Source: Xenophilus arseniciresistens (GTDB lineage Bacteria; Pseudomonadota; Gammaproteobacteria; Burkholderiales; Burkholderiaceae_C). Taken from it: DNA of 64,000 nt. Of the stretch, positions 1 to 9,800 are shown piece by piece (positions within the stretch are counted from its first letter, which is position 1; every line of letters starts with the position of its first letter). A program made the translations under genes and the position numbers. Below the pieces are notes generated by a model. It made no database searches. It saw only the letters and a program-made list of their open reading frames with translations, and was not told the origin of the DNA. The stretch lies in contig NZ_JAQIPB010000001.1 in the NCBI RefSeq assembly GCF_028023875.1, positions 558,001 to 622,000 on the forward strand, given 5' to 3'.

Positions 1-154
1 GGTGCCTCACAGCCCTCCCCTCTACAACGCATCCTGCGAGGGCTGGCCCGGTTCCTGCCAATCCACGCGCCTTCTGAGCCCGACCGGCCGCCGCCCACTC
101 CCGAGGGAAGGGACGCCGTCCAGGCCGCGACAGCGCATCGAAAGGAACGTGCGA

Positions 155-982
155 ATGAAAGCAGCACTGGCCTCTGCAGGCCAAGGCCTTCGGACCTTCG
201 CGGGTGATGTGATCGAAGGCTTTTTCGAGATCACCCATAACGGCTTTGCCCTGATCGGCCTGGCCATGGTTTTTGTTGTACTGGCCCTCCTGGCCCGCCC
301 CGACCTGCAAGTGGCAGGCGAGCAGCGGCTGATGGCCTGGCTGGAAGCCCGCAAGCCGGCTCCCGAGGCCACGGACCTGTCGCCCACCGCGATCGACCGC
401 ACCACGGCCGCCAGCCCCAAGGATCTGCCGCGCCAGCAGGCTGCCGTGGCCTACTGGCTCAGCCGCAAGTACCGCGTCGCGGCCGAGCCGCTGAGCGTGC
501 TGGTGGCCGAGGCCTACGAAATCGGCTCCCGCACCCAGCTGGACCCGACCCTCATCCTGGCCATCATGGCCGTGGAATCGAGCTTCAATCCCTTCGCGCA
601 GAGCCACGTGGGCGCACAGGGCCTGATGCAGGTCATGACGCGCGTGCATGGCGACAAGTACGAAAGCGCAGGCGGCGTGCTGACGGCCTTCGACCCCATC
701 ACCAACATGCGCGTGGGCGTGAAGGTGCTGCAGGACTGCATCCGCCGCGCGGGTTCCGTTGAAGGCGGCCTGCGCCATTACGTGGGCGCCGCCAACCTGC
801 CCAGCGATGGCGGCTATGCCGCCAAGGTGCTGGCCGAGCGCGACCGGCTGGCCAGCGTGGCACGCGGCCAGGCCGTGCCCGTGCTGCCCCCGCCTGCTGC
901 CACCCCTGCGCCCATTCCCGTGATCGCGCCGGCGCCAGCCGCCACGCCACCCGACACGGTGGCCCTGCTGGCAGCTTCCTGA
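155..982 (+). CDS. Membrane-anchored lytic transglycosylase (SLT domain)
   Basis: This is a 275-residue peptidoglycan lytic transglycosylase of the SLT/goose-lysozyme-like type, which cleaves the MurNAc-GlcNAc bond. One hydrophobic segment at about residues 31-47 should anchor it in the inner membrane with the enzyme domain in the periplasm. The SLT core runs from about residue 125 to 225. It has the catalytic Glu141 in an ES motif followed by SSFNPFAQS, and the conserved GLMQV at 156-160. The C-terminus is a Pro/Ala-rich tail. The reading frame extends upstream, but the ATG at 155 is preceded by AAAGGAA at 141-147 and is preferred. Family assignment is firm; the substrate process (division, recycling, secretion) cannot be told from context. 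Confidence 0.85.
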   Translation: MKAALASAGQGLRTFAGDVIEGFFEITHNGFALIGLAMVFVVLALLARPDLQVAGEQRLMAWLEARKPAPEATDLSPTAIDRTTAASPKDLPRQQAAVAYWLSRKYRVAAEPLSVLVAEAYEIGSRTQLDPTLILAIMAVESSFNPFAQSHVGAQGLMQVMTRVHGDKYESAGGVLTAFDPITNMRVGVKVLQDCIRRAGSVEGGLRHYVGAANLPSDGGYAAKVLAERDRLASVARGQAVPVLPPPAATPAPIPVIAPAPAATPPDTVALLAAS

Positions 983-1033
983 TTTCGTCCCCGAGCCGGC
1001 GCACGCCAGTGCTGCTCGGCTAAACTCGGCCGC

Positions 1034-1174
1034 GTGCGCGACTGGCGATAGGCGCCGCCATCCATCACGACCTTGGATGCGCAGGCTGCTGACGTGGAAA
1101 GACCACTGGGAAGCGCACCGCCACCCACGCTTTTTTTGCATCGGGTCTGGCGATCAGCCGTTCGCCTGGGCAGT
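1034..1174 (+). promoter_or_regulatory. ZTP riboswitch (pfl motif) upstream of glyA
   Basis: The glyA leader carries the hallmarks of the ZTP/pfl aptamer, which senses the purine-stress nucleotide ZTP (and ZMP). The 5' half has GTGCGC (1034-1039) followed by the conserved ACTGGCG. The middle has GTGGAAAGACCACTGGGAAG and closes P1 with GCGCAC (1113-1118), the exact complement of the first arm. After a linker, the conserved 3' domain GCCGTTCGCCTGGGCA lies at 1158-1172. ZTP riboswitches commonly control glyA, purH and folate one-carbon genes, so placement before glyA fits. Expected effect: ZTP binding raises glyA expression when 10-formyl-THF is low. Confidence 0.9.
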
Positions 1175-1207
1175 TCTTGTCGGGTTTGAACCGCAAGAAC
1201 CCTTTTC
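1173..1207 (+). terminator. Terminator-like expression platform of the ZTP riboswitch
   Basis: Directly after the aptamer, GTTCTTG (1173-1179) can pair with CAAGAAC (1194-1200), and CCTTTTCC follows. This is a short intrinsic-terminator-like hairpin lying between the aptamer and the glyA start. Its 5' arm abuts the conserved GGGCA of the aptamer, so folding of the two may compete. That would give transcriptional control. The U-tract is short, so a translational mode is also possible. Confidence 0.55.
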
Positions 1208-1221
1208 CTCGAAGGACTGCC

Positions 1222-2466
1222 ATGTACCAACGCAACATCCTGGTCGAACAGACCGACCCTGAACTCTGGGCCGCCATCCAGGCGGAAAACCAGCGCCAGG
1301 AACACCACATCGAGCTGATCGCCAGCGAGAACTACGCTTCGCCGGCCGTGATGGCTGCGCAAGGCTCGCAGCTCACCAACAAGTACGCCGAAGGCTACCC
1401 GGGCAAGCGCTACTACGGCGGCTGCGAGTTCGTCGACATCGCCGAGCAACTGGCCATCGACCGCGTCAAGCAACTCTTCGGCGCCGAAGCCGCCAACGTG
1501 CAGGCGCACTGCGGCGCATCGGCCAACGAAGCCGTGATGCTGGCTTTCCTCAAGCCCGGCGACACCATCATGGGCATGAGCCTGGCTGAAGGCGGCCACC
1601 TGACCCACGGCATGCCGCTGAACATGAGCGGCAAGTGGTTCAACGTGGTGAGCTACGGCCTGGACGCCAACGAAGTGCTGGACTACGACGCCATGGAGCG
1701 CAAGGCCCACGAGTCCAAGCCCAAGCTGATCATCGCGGGCGCTTCGGCCTATTCGCTGCGCATCGACTTCGAGCGCTTCGCCAAGGTCGCCAAGGACGTG
1801 GGCGCGATCTTCATGGTCGACATGGCCCACTACGCCGGCCTGATCGCCGCGGGCGTGTATCCCAATCCGGTGCCGCATGCCGACGTCGTGACCTCCACCA
1901 CGCACAAGAGCCTGCGCGGCCCGCGCGGCGGCATCATCCTGATGAAGGCCCAGCACGAGAAGGCCATCAACAGCGCCATCTTCCCTGGCCTGCAAGGCGG
2001 CCCGCTGATGCACGTCATCGCGGCCAAGGCCGTGGCCTTCAAGGAAGCGCTGACGCCCGAGTTCAAGACCTACCAGCAACAGGTGGCAAAGAACGCGCAG
2101 ATCGTGGCCCAGACGCTGACCGAGCGCGGCCTGCGCATCGTCAGCGGCGGCACCGAAAGCCACGTCATGCTGGTCGACCTTCGCGCCAAGGGCATCACCG
2201 GCAAGGAAGCCGAGGCCGTGCTGGGCAGCGCCCACATGACCATCAACAAGAACGCGATTCCCAACGATCCGGAAAAGCCGATGGTCACCAGCGGCGTACG
2301 CATCGGCACGCCCGCCATGACCACGCGCGGCTTCAAGGACGAGGAAGCGCGCGCCACGGCGCACCTGATCGCCGACGTGCTGGACAACCCGCGCGACGCG
2401 GCCAACATCGAGGCCGTGCGCGCCAAGGTGCATGCGCTGACCAGCCGCTTCCCGGTCTACCGCTGA
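1222..2466 (+). CDS. glyA: Serine hydroxymethyltransferase
   Basis: This is the PLP enzyme that converts serine and tetrahydrofolate to glycine and 5,10-methylene-THF, the main entry of one-carbon units. The 414-residue protein is full length. The PLP lysine is Lys229 in [13 protein letters not shown], and Asp200 and His203 lie in the VDMAH motif. The N-terminus (MYQRN, then ELIASENY at 31-38) is typical of the family. An ATG 45 bases upstream is in frame but falls inside the riboswitch platform, so 1222 is chosen; a GAAGG ribosome site is at 1211-1215. Expression is probably under the ZTP riboswitch. nrdR follows after 35 bases on the same strand and may be cotranscribed. Confidence 0.97.
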   Translation: MYQRNILVEQTDPELWAAIQAENQRQEHHIELIASENYASPAVMAAQGSQLTNKYAEGYPGKRYYGGCEFVDIAEQLAIDRVKQLFGAEAANVQAHCGASANEAVMLAFLKPGDTIMGMSLAEGGHLTHGMPLNMSGKWFNVVSYGLDANEVLDYDAMERKAHESKPKLIIAGASAYSLRIDFERFAKVAKDVGAIFMVDMAHYAGLIAAGVYPNPVPHADVVTSTTHKSLRGPRGGIILMKAQHEKAINSAIFPGLQGGPLMHVIAAKAVAFKEALTPEFKTYQQQVAKNAQIVAQTLTERGLRIVSGGTESHVMLVDLRAKGITGKEAEAVLGSAHMTINKNAIPNDPEKPMVTSGVRIGTPAMTTRGFKDEEARATAHLIADVLDNPRDAANIEAVRAKVHALTSRFPVYR

Positions 2467-2501
2467 ATCCGTCGTTTGAGCGCGGCTGCTGAAATACAAG
2501 C

Positions 2502-2945
2502 ATGAAGTGCCCGTTCTGCAGCCACGCCGAGACGCAGGTCGTGGACACCCGCATCTCGGAAGACGGCGACTTCGTCCGCCGCAGGCGCCAGTGCGGCGCC
2601 TGCGACAAGCGCTTCACTACCTATGAGCGCCCAGACCTGAGCTTTCCGGTCGTGGTCAAGAAGGACGGCAGCCGCGCCGACTTCGACATGCGCAAGATCC
2701 GCGCATCCATGATGCTGGCCTTGCGCAAGCGCCCCGTGGGCATCCAGCTCATCGAAGCCGCGCTGCTGCGCATCGAGCAGCAGTTGCTGGCCAGTGCCCA
2801 GCGCGAAATCGACAGCAGCAAGCTCGGCGAGCTGGTGATGCGCGAGCTGCGCAAGCTCGACAAGGTGGCCTATGTGCGTTTTGCCTCGGTCTATCGCAGC
2901 TTCGAGGACGTCGAAGAGTTCAGGCAGTTGCTGCAGGACATCTAG
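2502..2945 (+). CDS. nrdR: Transcriptional repressor NrdR
   Basis: NrdR is the ATP/dATP-sensing repressor of ribonucleotide reductase genes. The 147-residue protein has the expected N-terminal zinc ribbon with Cys3, Cys6, Cys31 and Cys34, and a basic DNA-contacting stretch (RRRRQ at 26-30). An ATP-cone domain follows from about residue 49 to 139. It lies 35 bases after glyA in the same direction. The glyA-nrdR order is a common betaproteobacterial arrangement and links one-carbon and nucleotide metabolism. Confidence 0.97.
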   Translation: MKCPFCSHAETQVVDTRISEDGDFVRRRRQCGACDKRFTTYERPDLSFPVVVKKDGSRADFDMRKIRASMMLALRKRPVGIQLIEAALLRIEQQLLASAQREIDSSKLGELVMRELRKLDKVAYVRFASVYRSFEDVEEFRQLLQDI

Positions 2946-2963
2946 CGCAAGCGCCTAAAAAAT

Positions 2964-2983
2964 TGTCGCCGGAGCTGGCGACA
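2964..2983. repeat. Inverted repeat in the nrdR-pilin gap
   Basis: TGTCGCC (2964-2970) pairs with GGCGACA (2977-2983), forming a 7-bp stem with a 6-base loop, 19 bases after the nrdR stop. The plus strand has no T-run after it, so it is not a classical terminator in the nrdR direction. The A-run at 2957-2962 would act as a T-run only for minus-strand transcripts. It could be a 3'-end stabiliser or a weak attenuator before the pilin operon. Confidence 0.4.
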
Positions 2984-3101
2984 TGGTCACCTGAAACGAG
3001 CAATCGTCAACGCTCGTTAATCCAAACCATCCATCCATCGGCGTTGACCGCTTGTCAGCGCCTGCTTCCCTTGCGCGGGGCTGGCTGCCTAGCATCCGCG
3101 C

Positions 3102-3335
3102 ATGCAGCTCAAGAGCCATAGAAGGCCGCGCGCAGTCGGGAGGCAAAGAGGATTCACCATCATCGAGACACTCGTGGTGGTCGCGATCCTCGGTGTTCTT
3201 GCCGCACTCGCGGCGCCCTCACTTTTTCGACGCAAGCCGCCTGGCCCCGACGTGAGGGGCATGAACGCATCGGAAGCCCGGCTGCGACCAGCTGCAATGA
3301 CTGCAACGCAACCTGGTCTGCTCCCATGTGCATGA
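3102..3335 (+). CDS. Short prepilin-like ORF, truncated pseudopilin
   Basis: The 77-residue product has an intact class III prepilin leader: a basic N-terminus, then RG|FTIIETLVVVAILGVLA with the Glu+5 needed for methylation and assembly. It stops after a short polar tail and lacks any globular head, whereas FimT/GspH proteins usually run 150-200 residues. The stop overlaps the next ATG as ATGA (3332-3335), so it is translationally coupled to fimT. It may be a decayed duplicate of fimT, a pseudogene remnant kept as a leader peptide, or a genuine mini-pilin. The sequence alone does not decide this. Confidence 0.6.
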   Translation: MQLKSHRRPRAVGRQRGFTIIETLVVVAILGVLAALAAPSLFRRKPPGPDVRGMNASEARLRPAAMTATQPGLLPCA

Positions 3336-3928
3336 TGCGCCTTGATCCCAAAGACCCGCAGCGTCAGCGCGGCCTGACGGCCGTTGAACTGCTGGTCACG
3401 ATCGCGATCCTTGCGATCCTGATCGGCATCGCGGCCCCTTCGATGTCGCGCTTCATCATTCAGTGGCGCGTCTCCAACGCCGTCAACGCACTGACTGGCT
3501 CACTGCGCATTGCCCGCACCGAAGCCATTGCCCGAGCGCGCCCGGTCGTCGTCTGCCGTGTGGCTTCCAAGACGTCCACAACCTGTCTGTCCACAGCAGG
3601 AACCACCGGTTTTGCCAGCGGCTGGATCGTGTTCGCCAACAACGACCGCGATGCCAGCTCCGACTATGACGCGACGTCTGACGAACTGCTGCTGCGCCAG
3701 GATGCGCCCGCCGGCATCGCGAACATCAGCCTCACGAATTCGGGCCGCTTTGCCTTCCTTCCCAACGGCCTGCTGAACTCCACCGCCACCGGCATCAACA
3801 TCGATGGCATGGGATTCAGCAGCGCCAGCGCCACGCCATGGGCGCGCAAGGGCCTGTGCATCAGTAAACCCGGCCGCGTCCGCGCCGTGGCGGATGCGAC
3901 CAACTGCGGCAGCGACACCCAAGGATGA
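3332..3928 (+). CDS. fimT: Minor pseudopilin FimT/GspH family
   Basis: This is a type IV pilus minor pilin of about 198 residues. The prepilin leader ends in RQRG and is followed by LTAVELLVTIAILAILIGIAAPSM, with Glu+5 in place. A GspH-like beta-rich head follows, including two paired Cys regions (VVCRVAS and KGLCISKP) and a final Cys near the C-terminus. FimT proteins belong to the minor-pilin priming complex and have been linked to DNA uptake in some species. ATG codons at 3326, 3332 and 3335 are in frame; 3332 gives the ATGA overlap with the preceding ORF and is chosen. pilV follows after 43 bases. Confidence 0.85.
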   Translation: MMRLDPKDPQRQRGLTAVELLVTIAILAILIGIAAPSMSRFIIQWRVSNAVNALTGSLRIARTEAIARARPVVVCRVASKTSTTCLSTAGTTGFASGWIVFANNDRDASSDYDATSDELLLRQDAPAGIANISLTNSGRFAFLPNGLLNSTATGINIDGMGFSSASATPWARKGLCISKPGRVRAVADATNCGSDTQG

Positions 3929-3971
3929 GACCAGCAAGCCAAGCCCCTTCGGTGCACCCCGACCTCTTTTC

Positions 3972-4565
3972 ATGAACCCGAAGACCCACAACACACAGCG
4001 AGGCGCCACCCTCATCGAGGTGCTGGTGGCCATCGTCATCCTGGCTGTTGCACTGTTCGGCATGGCAGGGCTAACTTCCTCAGCGGTCAAGTACAACCAG
4101 TTCTCTCGCATGCGGGCGACTGGCCTGAGCCTGGTGGCGGACTATGCCGAGCGTGCTCGCGCCAATCTGGCGGGCTTTGACGACTACGCATACGAAGTGG
4201 CATACACCGCGACCAGTCGCTCGGAAGACTTTACGGAGGCACTGGGGCCCTGCAACGTCAATACCACCAACCCCAGCAGTCCGGCCAACACCTGCGGCTC
4301 GGCCATCGCGAAATACGACCAGTCCCAATGGCGGACCAACGTCGCCAACCGGCTGCCGGGCGGAACGGCCTACATCACCACCGAAAAGGTCGACCCCCTC
4401 CCCGGCGTGAACGGCCTTCCGATCACCCGTGTGCTGAACATCTGGCTGATCTGGACGGCCATCGAAGAGAGTGCAGGTTTTTTTCAGGGGCAGCACTGCC
4501 CCGACGATGCCAAGATCGACGCAGGCACTTCCGTGAATTGCATGTACTTCCGGGTCACGCTATGA
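3972..4565 (+). CDS. pilV: Type IV pilus minor pilin PilV
   Basis: The 197-residue PilV-type minor pilin has the prepilin site QRG|ATLIEVLVAIVILAVALFG (Glu+5). The body carries SSAVKYNQFSRMRATGLSLVADYAERARAN, typical of PilV N-terminal helices. PilV, PilW, PilX and FimU/FimT form the priming complex at the pilus tip with PilY1. The ORF is open further upstream, but the ATG at 3972 is chosen because it leaves a short basic leader before the cleavage site. Its stop overlaps the pilW start as ATGA (4562-4565), indicating translational coupling. Confidence 0.9.
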   Translation: MNPKTHNTQRGATLIEVLVAIVILAVALFGMAGLTSSAVKYNQFSRMRATGLSLVADYAERARANLAGFDDYAYEVAYTATSRSEDFTEALGPCNVNTTNPSSPANTCGSAIAKYDQSQWRTNVANRLPGGTAYITTEKVDPLPGVNGLPITRVLNIWLIWTAIEESAGFFQGQHCPDDAKIDAGTSVNCMYFRVTL

Positions 4566-5542
4566 GAGGGGCACACCTTTTTTCGCCACGCCCGCGCCAT
4601 TGCGTCGGTGGCTTCACCCTGCTCGAACTGCTGATCTCCGTGACGATTGGCCTGGTGATCCTGGCGTCCAGCCTGTCCTTGTACGTCGCGTCCAGTCGCG
4701 GCAGCCAGACGTCCCAACTCGAAACGCAGATGAACGAAGACGGGATTCTGGCGATCAACCTGATCCAGCAACAGCTCAAGCAGGCCGGCTATTCCCAGCA
4801 GATCATCCCGGCCGCCGGTGCCACTGTGATGGGGAATTTCGCGGGCCCTGCGGTGCGTGGATGCGATAAGGGCTTTGTCAATGCCGGTGCCGCCTTCGAC
4901 AGCCTAACTTGCGCCACAGGCCGCGGCAGTTCGGCGATTGCGATTCGCTACGAGGCCACCACTGACAACACCTATGCCACGGCTGACACCCCTGCCCGGG
5001 CGACGAACTGCGTGGGCAACGGCATCGATGCCACAACCACGTCGCAAGCGGCTCCCGCGCCCACGCCTGCGCCCGGTAATTACGCCCTGGCCGACAACCG
5101 CTATTCGGTCACCGACGCGACCACTGCGCCCATGCTGTCATGCCGCGGGTCGGAGGGCGCTGCCATCGGTAGCTCCCAGCCGTTGCTGGCCAACGTCGAA
5201 AGCATGCGAATCCTCTATGGCGTAGCCAGCCGGCCGAGCGCCGAACTTGCAGCCAGCTACGACCCCATGCGTCATCAGATCGTGGGCTACCTGGACGCAA
5301 GCGAAGTCGACGCGTTGCTCAGCACCCGCACGCTGCCCACTGATACTGAAGACCGCTGGGGCCGCGTCCTGAGCGTGCGTGTGTGCCTGCTCATGCGCAG
5401 CGACCAGCCAGTGAACGACGCCCCCGAAGGCGGCATGACCTACAAGGACTGCAGCAACGTCGACCAGAAGGGCACCGATGGCTATCTGCGCAGAACCTTC
5501 ACCACCACCGTTTTGTTGAGAAATCGCGTGGTCATCCCATGA
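4562..5542 (+). CDS. pilW: Type IV pilus minor pilin PilW
   Basis: The 326-residue PilW protein has the leader ending in GG followed by FTLLELLISVTIGLVILASSLSLYV, with the Glu+5. The large extracytoplasmic domain contains the PilW-typical lines NEDGILAINLIQQQLKQAGYS and, near the end, RWGRVLSVRVCLLMRS and RRTFTTTVLLRNR. It overlaps pilV upstream and pilX downstream (ATGA at 5539-5542), so three minor pilins are translated from one coupled message. It should sit in the tip priming complex and help present PilY1. Confidence 0.92.
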   Translation: MRGAHLFSPRPRHCVGGFTLLELLISVTIGLVILASSLSLYVASSRGSQTSQLETQMNEDGILAINLIQQQLKQAGYSQQIIPAAGATVMGNFAGPAVRGCDKGFVNAGAAFDSLTCATGRGSSAIAIRYEATTDNTYATADTPARATNCVGNGIDATTTSQAAPAPTPAPGNYALADNRYSVTDATTAPMLSCRGSEGAAIGSSQPLLANVESMRILYGVASRPSAELAASYDPMRHQIVGYLDASEVDALLSTRTLPTDTEDRWGRVLSVRVCLLMRSDQPVNDAPEGGMTYKDCSNVDQKGTDGYLRRTFTTTVLLRNRVVIP

Positions 5543-6183
5543 GCAAAATCCCCCACGCCAAACCAGCCCCGCACCTGGTGTTGCATCGTGCGTTCGATCG
5601 TCGCACTGCCGCACGGCTTGGGCGGCACAGCCGGCGAGCACGCGGCGTCGTGCTGGTCATCACGCTGATCCTGATCGTGATCCTGTCGCTGCTGGGCACC
5701 TTCGCGATTCGCAATGCCACCCAGAGCGAACGCAGCATCAACGGGATCCGCTCGGCCGAAGTGGCCCGCGAAGCCGCAGAGACTGCCTTGCGTTTCTGCG
5801 AGCAGGTCGCGATCTCCGATAACGATGGCAAGGACTACACCGGGTTCGGCGCCACCGGCATGCGCGACAAGATCATCACGGCCCCCACCATTGCCTCGGA
5901 ATCTGACTCTGCAGCCGCATGGCGTACCACGGCCAGTTGGACGGCCAATGGCATCACAGTCCCAAACGACTACTTCAAGAACAGTGCCAGCGGTACCGCG
6001 TCGCTGACCAATGCGCCTCTTTGCCTTATTCAAAAAATCAAAACCACCTCGAAGCCCGAATTGACCGGCTATCTGATCACGGCCCGGGGCTTTGCCAACA
6101 ACGCCAAGTTCACAAGCAATGCCCAGCAGTCCACCCAGGGCGCTGAGTCGTGGATGCAGTCCGTGCTGACGCCCGCCAGTTGA
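5539..6183 (+). CDS. pilX: Type IV pilus assembly protein PilX
   Basis: The 214-residue PilX minor pilin has an unusually long Arg-rich N-terminal extension of about 36 residues before [25 protein letters not shown], and then [27 protein letters not shown], which is typical of PilX. PilX lacks the Glu+5 of most pilins, as is usual for this family. It is coupled to pilW by ATGA and is followed by a pilE-like gene. The long N-terminus could mean that the real start is downstream, but no better ATG lies before the hydrophobic segment. Confidence 0.88.
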   Translation: MSKIPHAKPAPHLVLHRAFDRRTAARLGRHSRRARGVVLVITLILIVILSLLGTFAIRNATQSERSINGIRSAEVAREAAETALRFCEQVAISDNDGKDYTGFGATGMRDKIITAPTIASESDSAAAWRTTASWTANGITVPNDYFKNSASGTASLTNAPLCLIQKIKTTSKPELTGYLITARGFANNAKFTSNAQQSTQGAESWMQSVLTPAS

Positions 6184-6194
6184 CCACCACGCAC

Positions 6195-6695
6195 ATGCCC
6201 ATCACCGCCATGACACGTCAATCCTTCGGGCCGAACCGATCCGGTCGCGGCTTCACCCTTATCGAAGTCATGATCGTTGTCGCGATCATCGGCATCCTTG
6301 CAATGATCGCCATGCCGAGCTACCAGGAGCATGTGCGTCGGTCCAAGCGTGCCGAGGCCCAGGGCATCCTGATGGAAGCCGCGCAATACATGCAACGCTA
6401 CTACTCGGCCAACGACCGCTATACCGCCGCCGCCGGCACCATAAAAGAGGAAACCGAGCAGACAGTCAAGGGCGACAACATGCTGCCCGAAGCTTTGCGC
6501 CAGTCGCCCAAGTCGGGCAGCGCCAACTACACCATCGCCGTCTTTGCCCGCGACACGCCGCCCAGCTACACCCTCAAGGCCACGCGTACGGGCGGCATGG
6601 AAAGCGACAAGTGCGGCACGCTCACCCTCAACAGCCTGGGCACCAAGGACATCGCCGACGGATCGGGCGTCACCGCGGCAGATTGCTGGAAGTAG
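6195..6695 (+). CDS. pilE: Type IV pilin, PilE-like
   Basis: The 166-residue type IVa pilin has the prepilin site [27 protein letters not shown] (Glu+5) and the PilE-typical alpha1 continuation [14 protein letters not shown]. It has a two-Cys D-region at the C-terminus (DKCGTLTL to AADCW). PilE-like proteins beside pilY1 in Comamonadaceae are generally accessory or minor pilins rather than the main PilA, which is usually encoded elsewhere. ATG at 6195 and 6210 are both possible; 6195 lies 12 bases after the pilX stop. A 127-base gap separates it from pilY1. Confidence 0.85.
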   Translation: MPITAMTRQSFGPNRSGRGFTLIEVMIVVAIIGILAMIAMPSYQEHVRRSKRAEAQGILMEAAQYMQRYYSANDRYTAAAGTIKEETEQTVKGDNMLPEALRQSPKSGSANYTIAVFARDTPPSYTLKATRTGGMESDKCGTLTLNSLGTKDIADGSGVTAADCWK

Positions 6696-6822
6696 CTAGC
6701 TGACCGGCTCGTCGCCAGGATCGCATCGCTCTCGACATGACCTCGCTTGCGGCTTGGATGCATACGCCCGCCATCCGCACACGACAACCCTCATGGAGCC
6801 CTTCATCAAAAGGGAAGACCTC

Positions 6823-9800
6823 ATGAACACCATGAACCAAGCTCCTGTTCCGACAGCCGCCAAGGCCAGGCGTGCGCGCTTGAACCTGCAGCTCTCGACC
6901 GTCGGCCTCGTCGCGGCCTGGTTTGCCGCCGCGCTGCCGGGTGCAGACGCAGTCGCCGCCACGGCACCTAGCCAGGCGCCCCTGTACAGCGCGGTGCCAG
7001 GGGCCAAGCCCAACCTGATGTTCGTGTTGGACAATTCCGGGTCAATGGGCTTTGTATACCAGGATAGCTACTCTGTAAATGATAAATGCAAGAGCACCAA
7101 TGATTGGGGTTGCCGAGATAAATACGGCTGGTATTCGATGCGATCCAGCAGCGTCAATACCCAATATTACAATCCGGCCATCACTTACATTGCCAGAGTC
7201 AATTCAAATGGGGTTCCGTTAAACAACCCGACTCTCATGGTGGACAATCAAGCGTCCAGCGATGGTTCACCATACTCACCAACTGATAGTGCCCACACGA
7301 CGGTAGCTGCCGCCACAGGGAAAAAATTCACCTACCTTCAATGCGCTGGCAGCAATTGCTCCAGCTCCAGCTCCAGAACGGAAGTTACCATTAACTATCC
7401 TGTCGGCAGCACCCCTGTCAATTTACCTCCGGGGCACAAACGCACTGAATGTGACAAAACCACGAATACCTGCACTCCGGATCAGGAGCGCCAAAATATT
7501 GTCAATTGGTATCAGTGGTACCGAACCCGCACGCTTGCAATCAGCACGGCCTTGGGTCAAGCGATGCAAAACTACCAGAATAAATTCAGGGTGGGGTACG
7601 TTCAATACAACATTGGTGGGGCTGCTGCAACAAATATCATCAGGGGCGTCCGTTACTTCAAGGACGAAGACACCTCATCGAAAAACTGGAAAACGCAGTT
7701 TTATAACTGGATATATGGCATCAGCCCGAATGGAGGAACGCCAAGCCACAATGCGCTGTCCCTGGCCGCCAACTATTACAACGGCACTGGTAAGTCGACT
7801 TACGGAAATCCCTGGAAGAACGACCCCACGAGCACGGCCGACACCACGTCCGAAGACCTGAGTTGCCGCCGCGCCTATTCCATCGTGCTGTCGGACGGCG
7901 CATGGAACGCCGGCACCGCGCCAAGCGACGTTACCAAATACGCCAGCACGCAGGGCACCAACTACAGTGGCACACCATCCGGAACTCCGGCCACGCTCCA
8001 ATTCAATCCCAGCGGCGCGACCGGTTGGGACAGCACGAACCTCAAAACCAAGCTGGCGGCCCGCAATCTCTACATCCCCTATAGCGACGGGGGAGCCAGC
8101 AGCAAGGGTTTTGCCGATCTGACCGCCCGTTACTTCTGGCGCAGCGATTTCTCGAACCTCGACAACAACGTTCCCGTGATCGAAGGCCAGCACAACCCGA
8201 CGTTCTGGCAGAACATGACCACGTTCACGATCGGCTGGGGGCTCACGCCTTCGGGTGATTCCGGCACGGCGAACGGCCTGAAATGGGCGCAGATCGACCA
8301 GTACAACAACGACTGGCTGGCCGGCAGGGCGGTGACGCGTCCCAACTGGGCGACGGGCGACCTGAACGCCGGCAGCACCCCCGCGGACGATGCACGGCGC
8401 GTGGATGACTTCATCCGTGCAGGCTTTACCGGTGGCGGTCGCGCCTACAGCGTGTATTCCGGGGAAGACGTGCGCCGGGCGCTCGACAACGCCCTCGGCG
8501 GCATGGTTGGCTCCGGCAACGACGCCGGCGTGGCGGTATCGGGCAACAGCGGCGAGTTCCAGACCCTGGAAAACCAATACAAGTACACGACCGAATACCA
8601 GACTGCGGACAACAGCGGCGACATCAAGGCCTTCCAGTTGAATGCGGATGGCGGCTACAAGGTCGACGCGACTACCAATAAGCCAATCGTGGCCTGGTCT
8701 GCCAACGAGAAGATGCCGGTGGTGGAAACACGCAAGATCTTTGCGCTGTCTGGCTACGATGCCGCAACGCGGGGCACGGCAGCCACACGCTGGGAACTGA
8801 ACTCCAACACGACGCTGACCAGCCTTCCGGCCGACTTCAAGGCGCTGCTGAACTCGAACAACCTGCAGAAGGACGACAACACCTTCATTCGCTACATGCT
8901 TGGCGAGGACGCGCTGGCGGACAAGACCGGGGCCGTCTACCGCGCGCGCAAGCAGCCGATCGGCGCTTCAGTGAACTCGCCGCCCGTGTTCGTGGGGGGG
9001 CGCATCGACATGGGCTACGAGACATTCGGCAGTGTGAACGGCAAGGACAAATACGGCACATACAAGACGACCAAGTCCAGCTTGCCGCCCACCATATTTG
9101 CCGCCACCAACAACGGCAAGGTCCATGTGCTGAACGCCGCCAAGGACGACAACGTGCTGACCGGCTTCGCGGCGGGCGCGGAGCTGGCTTCGTTCATGCC
9201 CAAGGGGGCCATGGCTTCGCAGGTCGACCTGGCGAACCCCAACTTCCGCTTCCGCTACACGCTGGACGGGCCGCTGGTAGAGCATGACCTGTACGATGCG
9301 ACCAAATGGCGCCAGTTGGTGTTCGGCACCGGTGGCCGAGCCGGCAGCTTCATGTACGGCCTGGAGTCGCCCATGAACACCTCCAACCGGATTCCGACCC
9401 AGGACAGCTTTCTCTGGGAACTGGACAACAAGACCACCGGCTATGCCGACCTGGCGCATGTGACCAACAACCCCACCGCGGGCCAGTTGGATGACGGAAC
9501 CTGGGTCATGCTGACGGGCAGCGGCCACTACGCCGGCGCGGGCAGGCAGCTAGGCCTGTATGTGGTGGAGGCGTTCACTGGAAAGCGTAAGGCCTTCATT
9601 CCGCTGCCGGAAGAGTATGGCGCTGGCGACACGGCCAATGGCGGCAACCGCGGCCTCGGCGGCGTGGTCGCGGTGCGCGACGCCACGCGCAGGATCGTGG
9701 CCGCCTATGCCGGCGATGCAAACGGCAACCTGTGGCGCTTCGACCTGCGCTCTTCCAAGTTCGCGGTGTCCTTCGGCAGGCCCCTTTTCACCACCCCGGG

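Noticed and set aside
6754-6822. Earlier pilY1 starts at 6754 and 6793
   Set aside because: They lack a ribosome site, whereas ATG 6823 follows AAAAGGGAAGA and yields a cleaner signal peptide.
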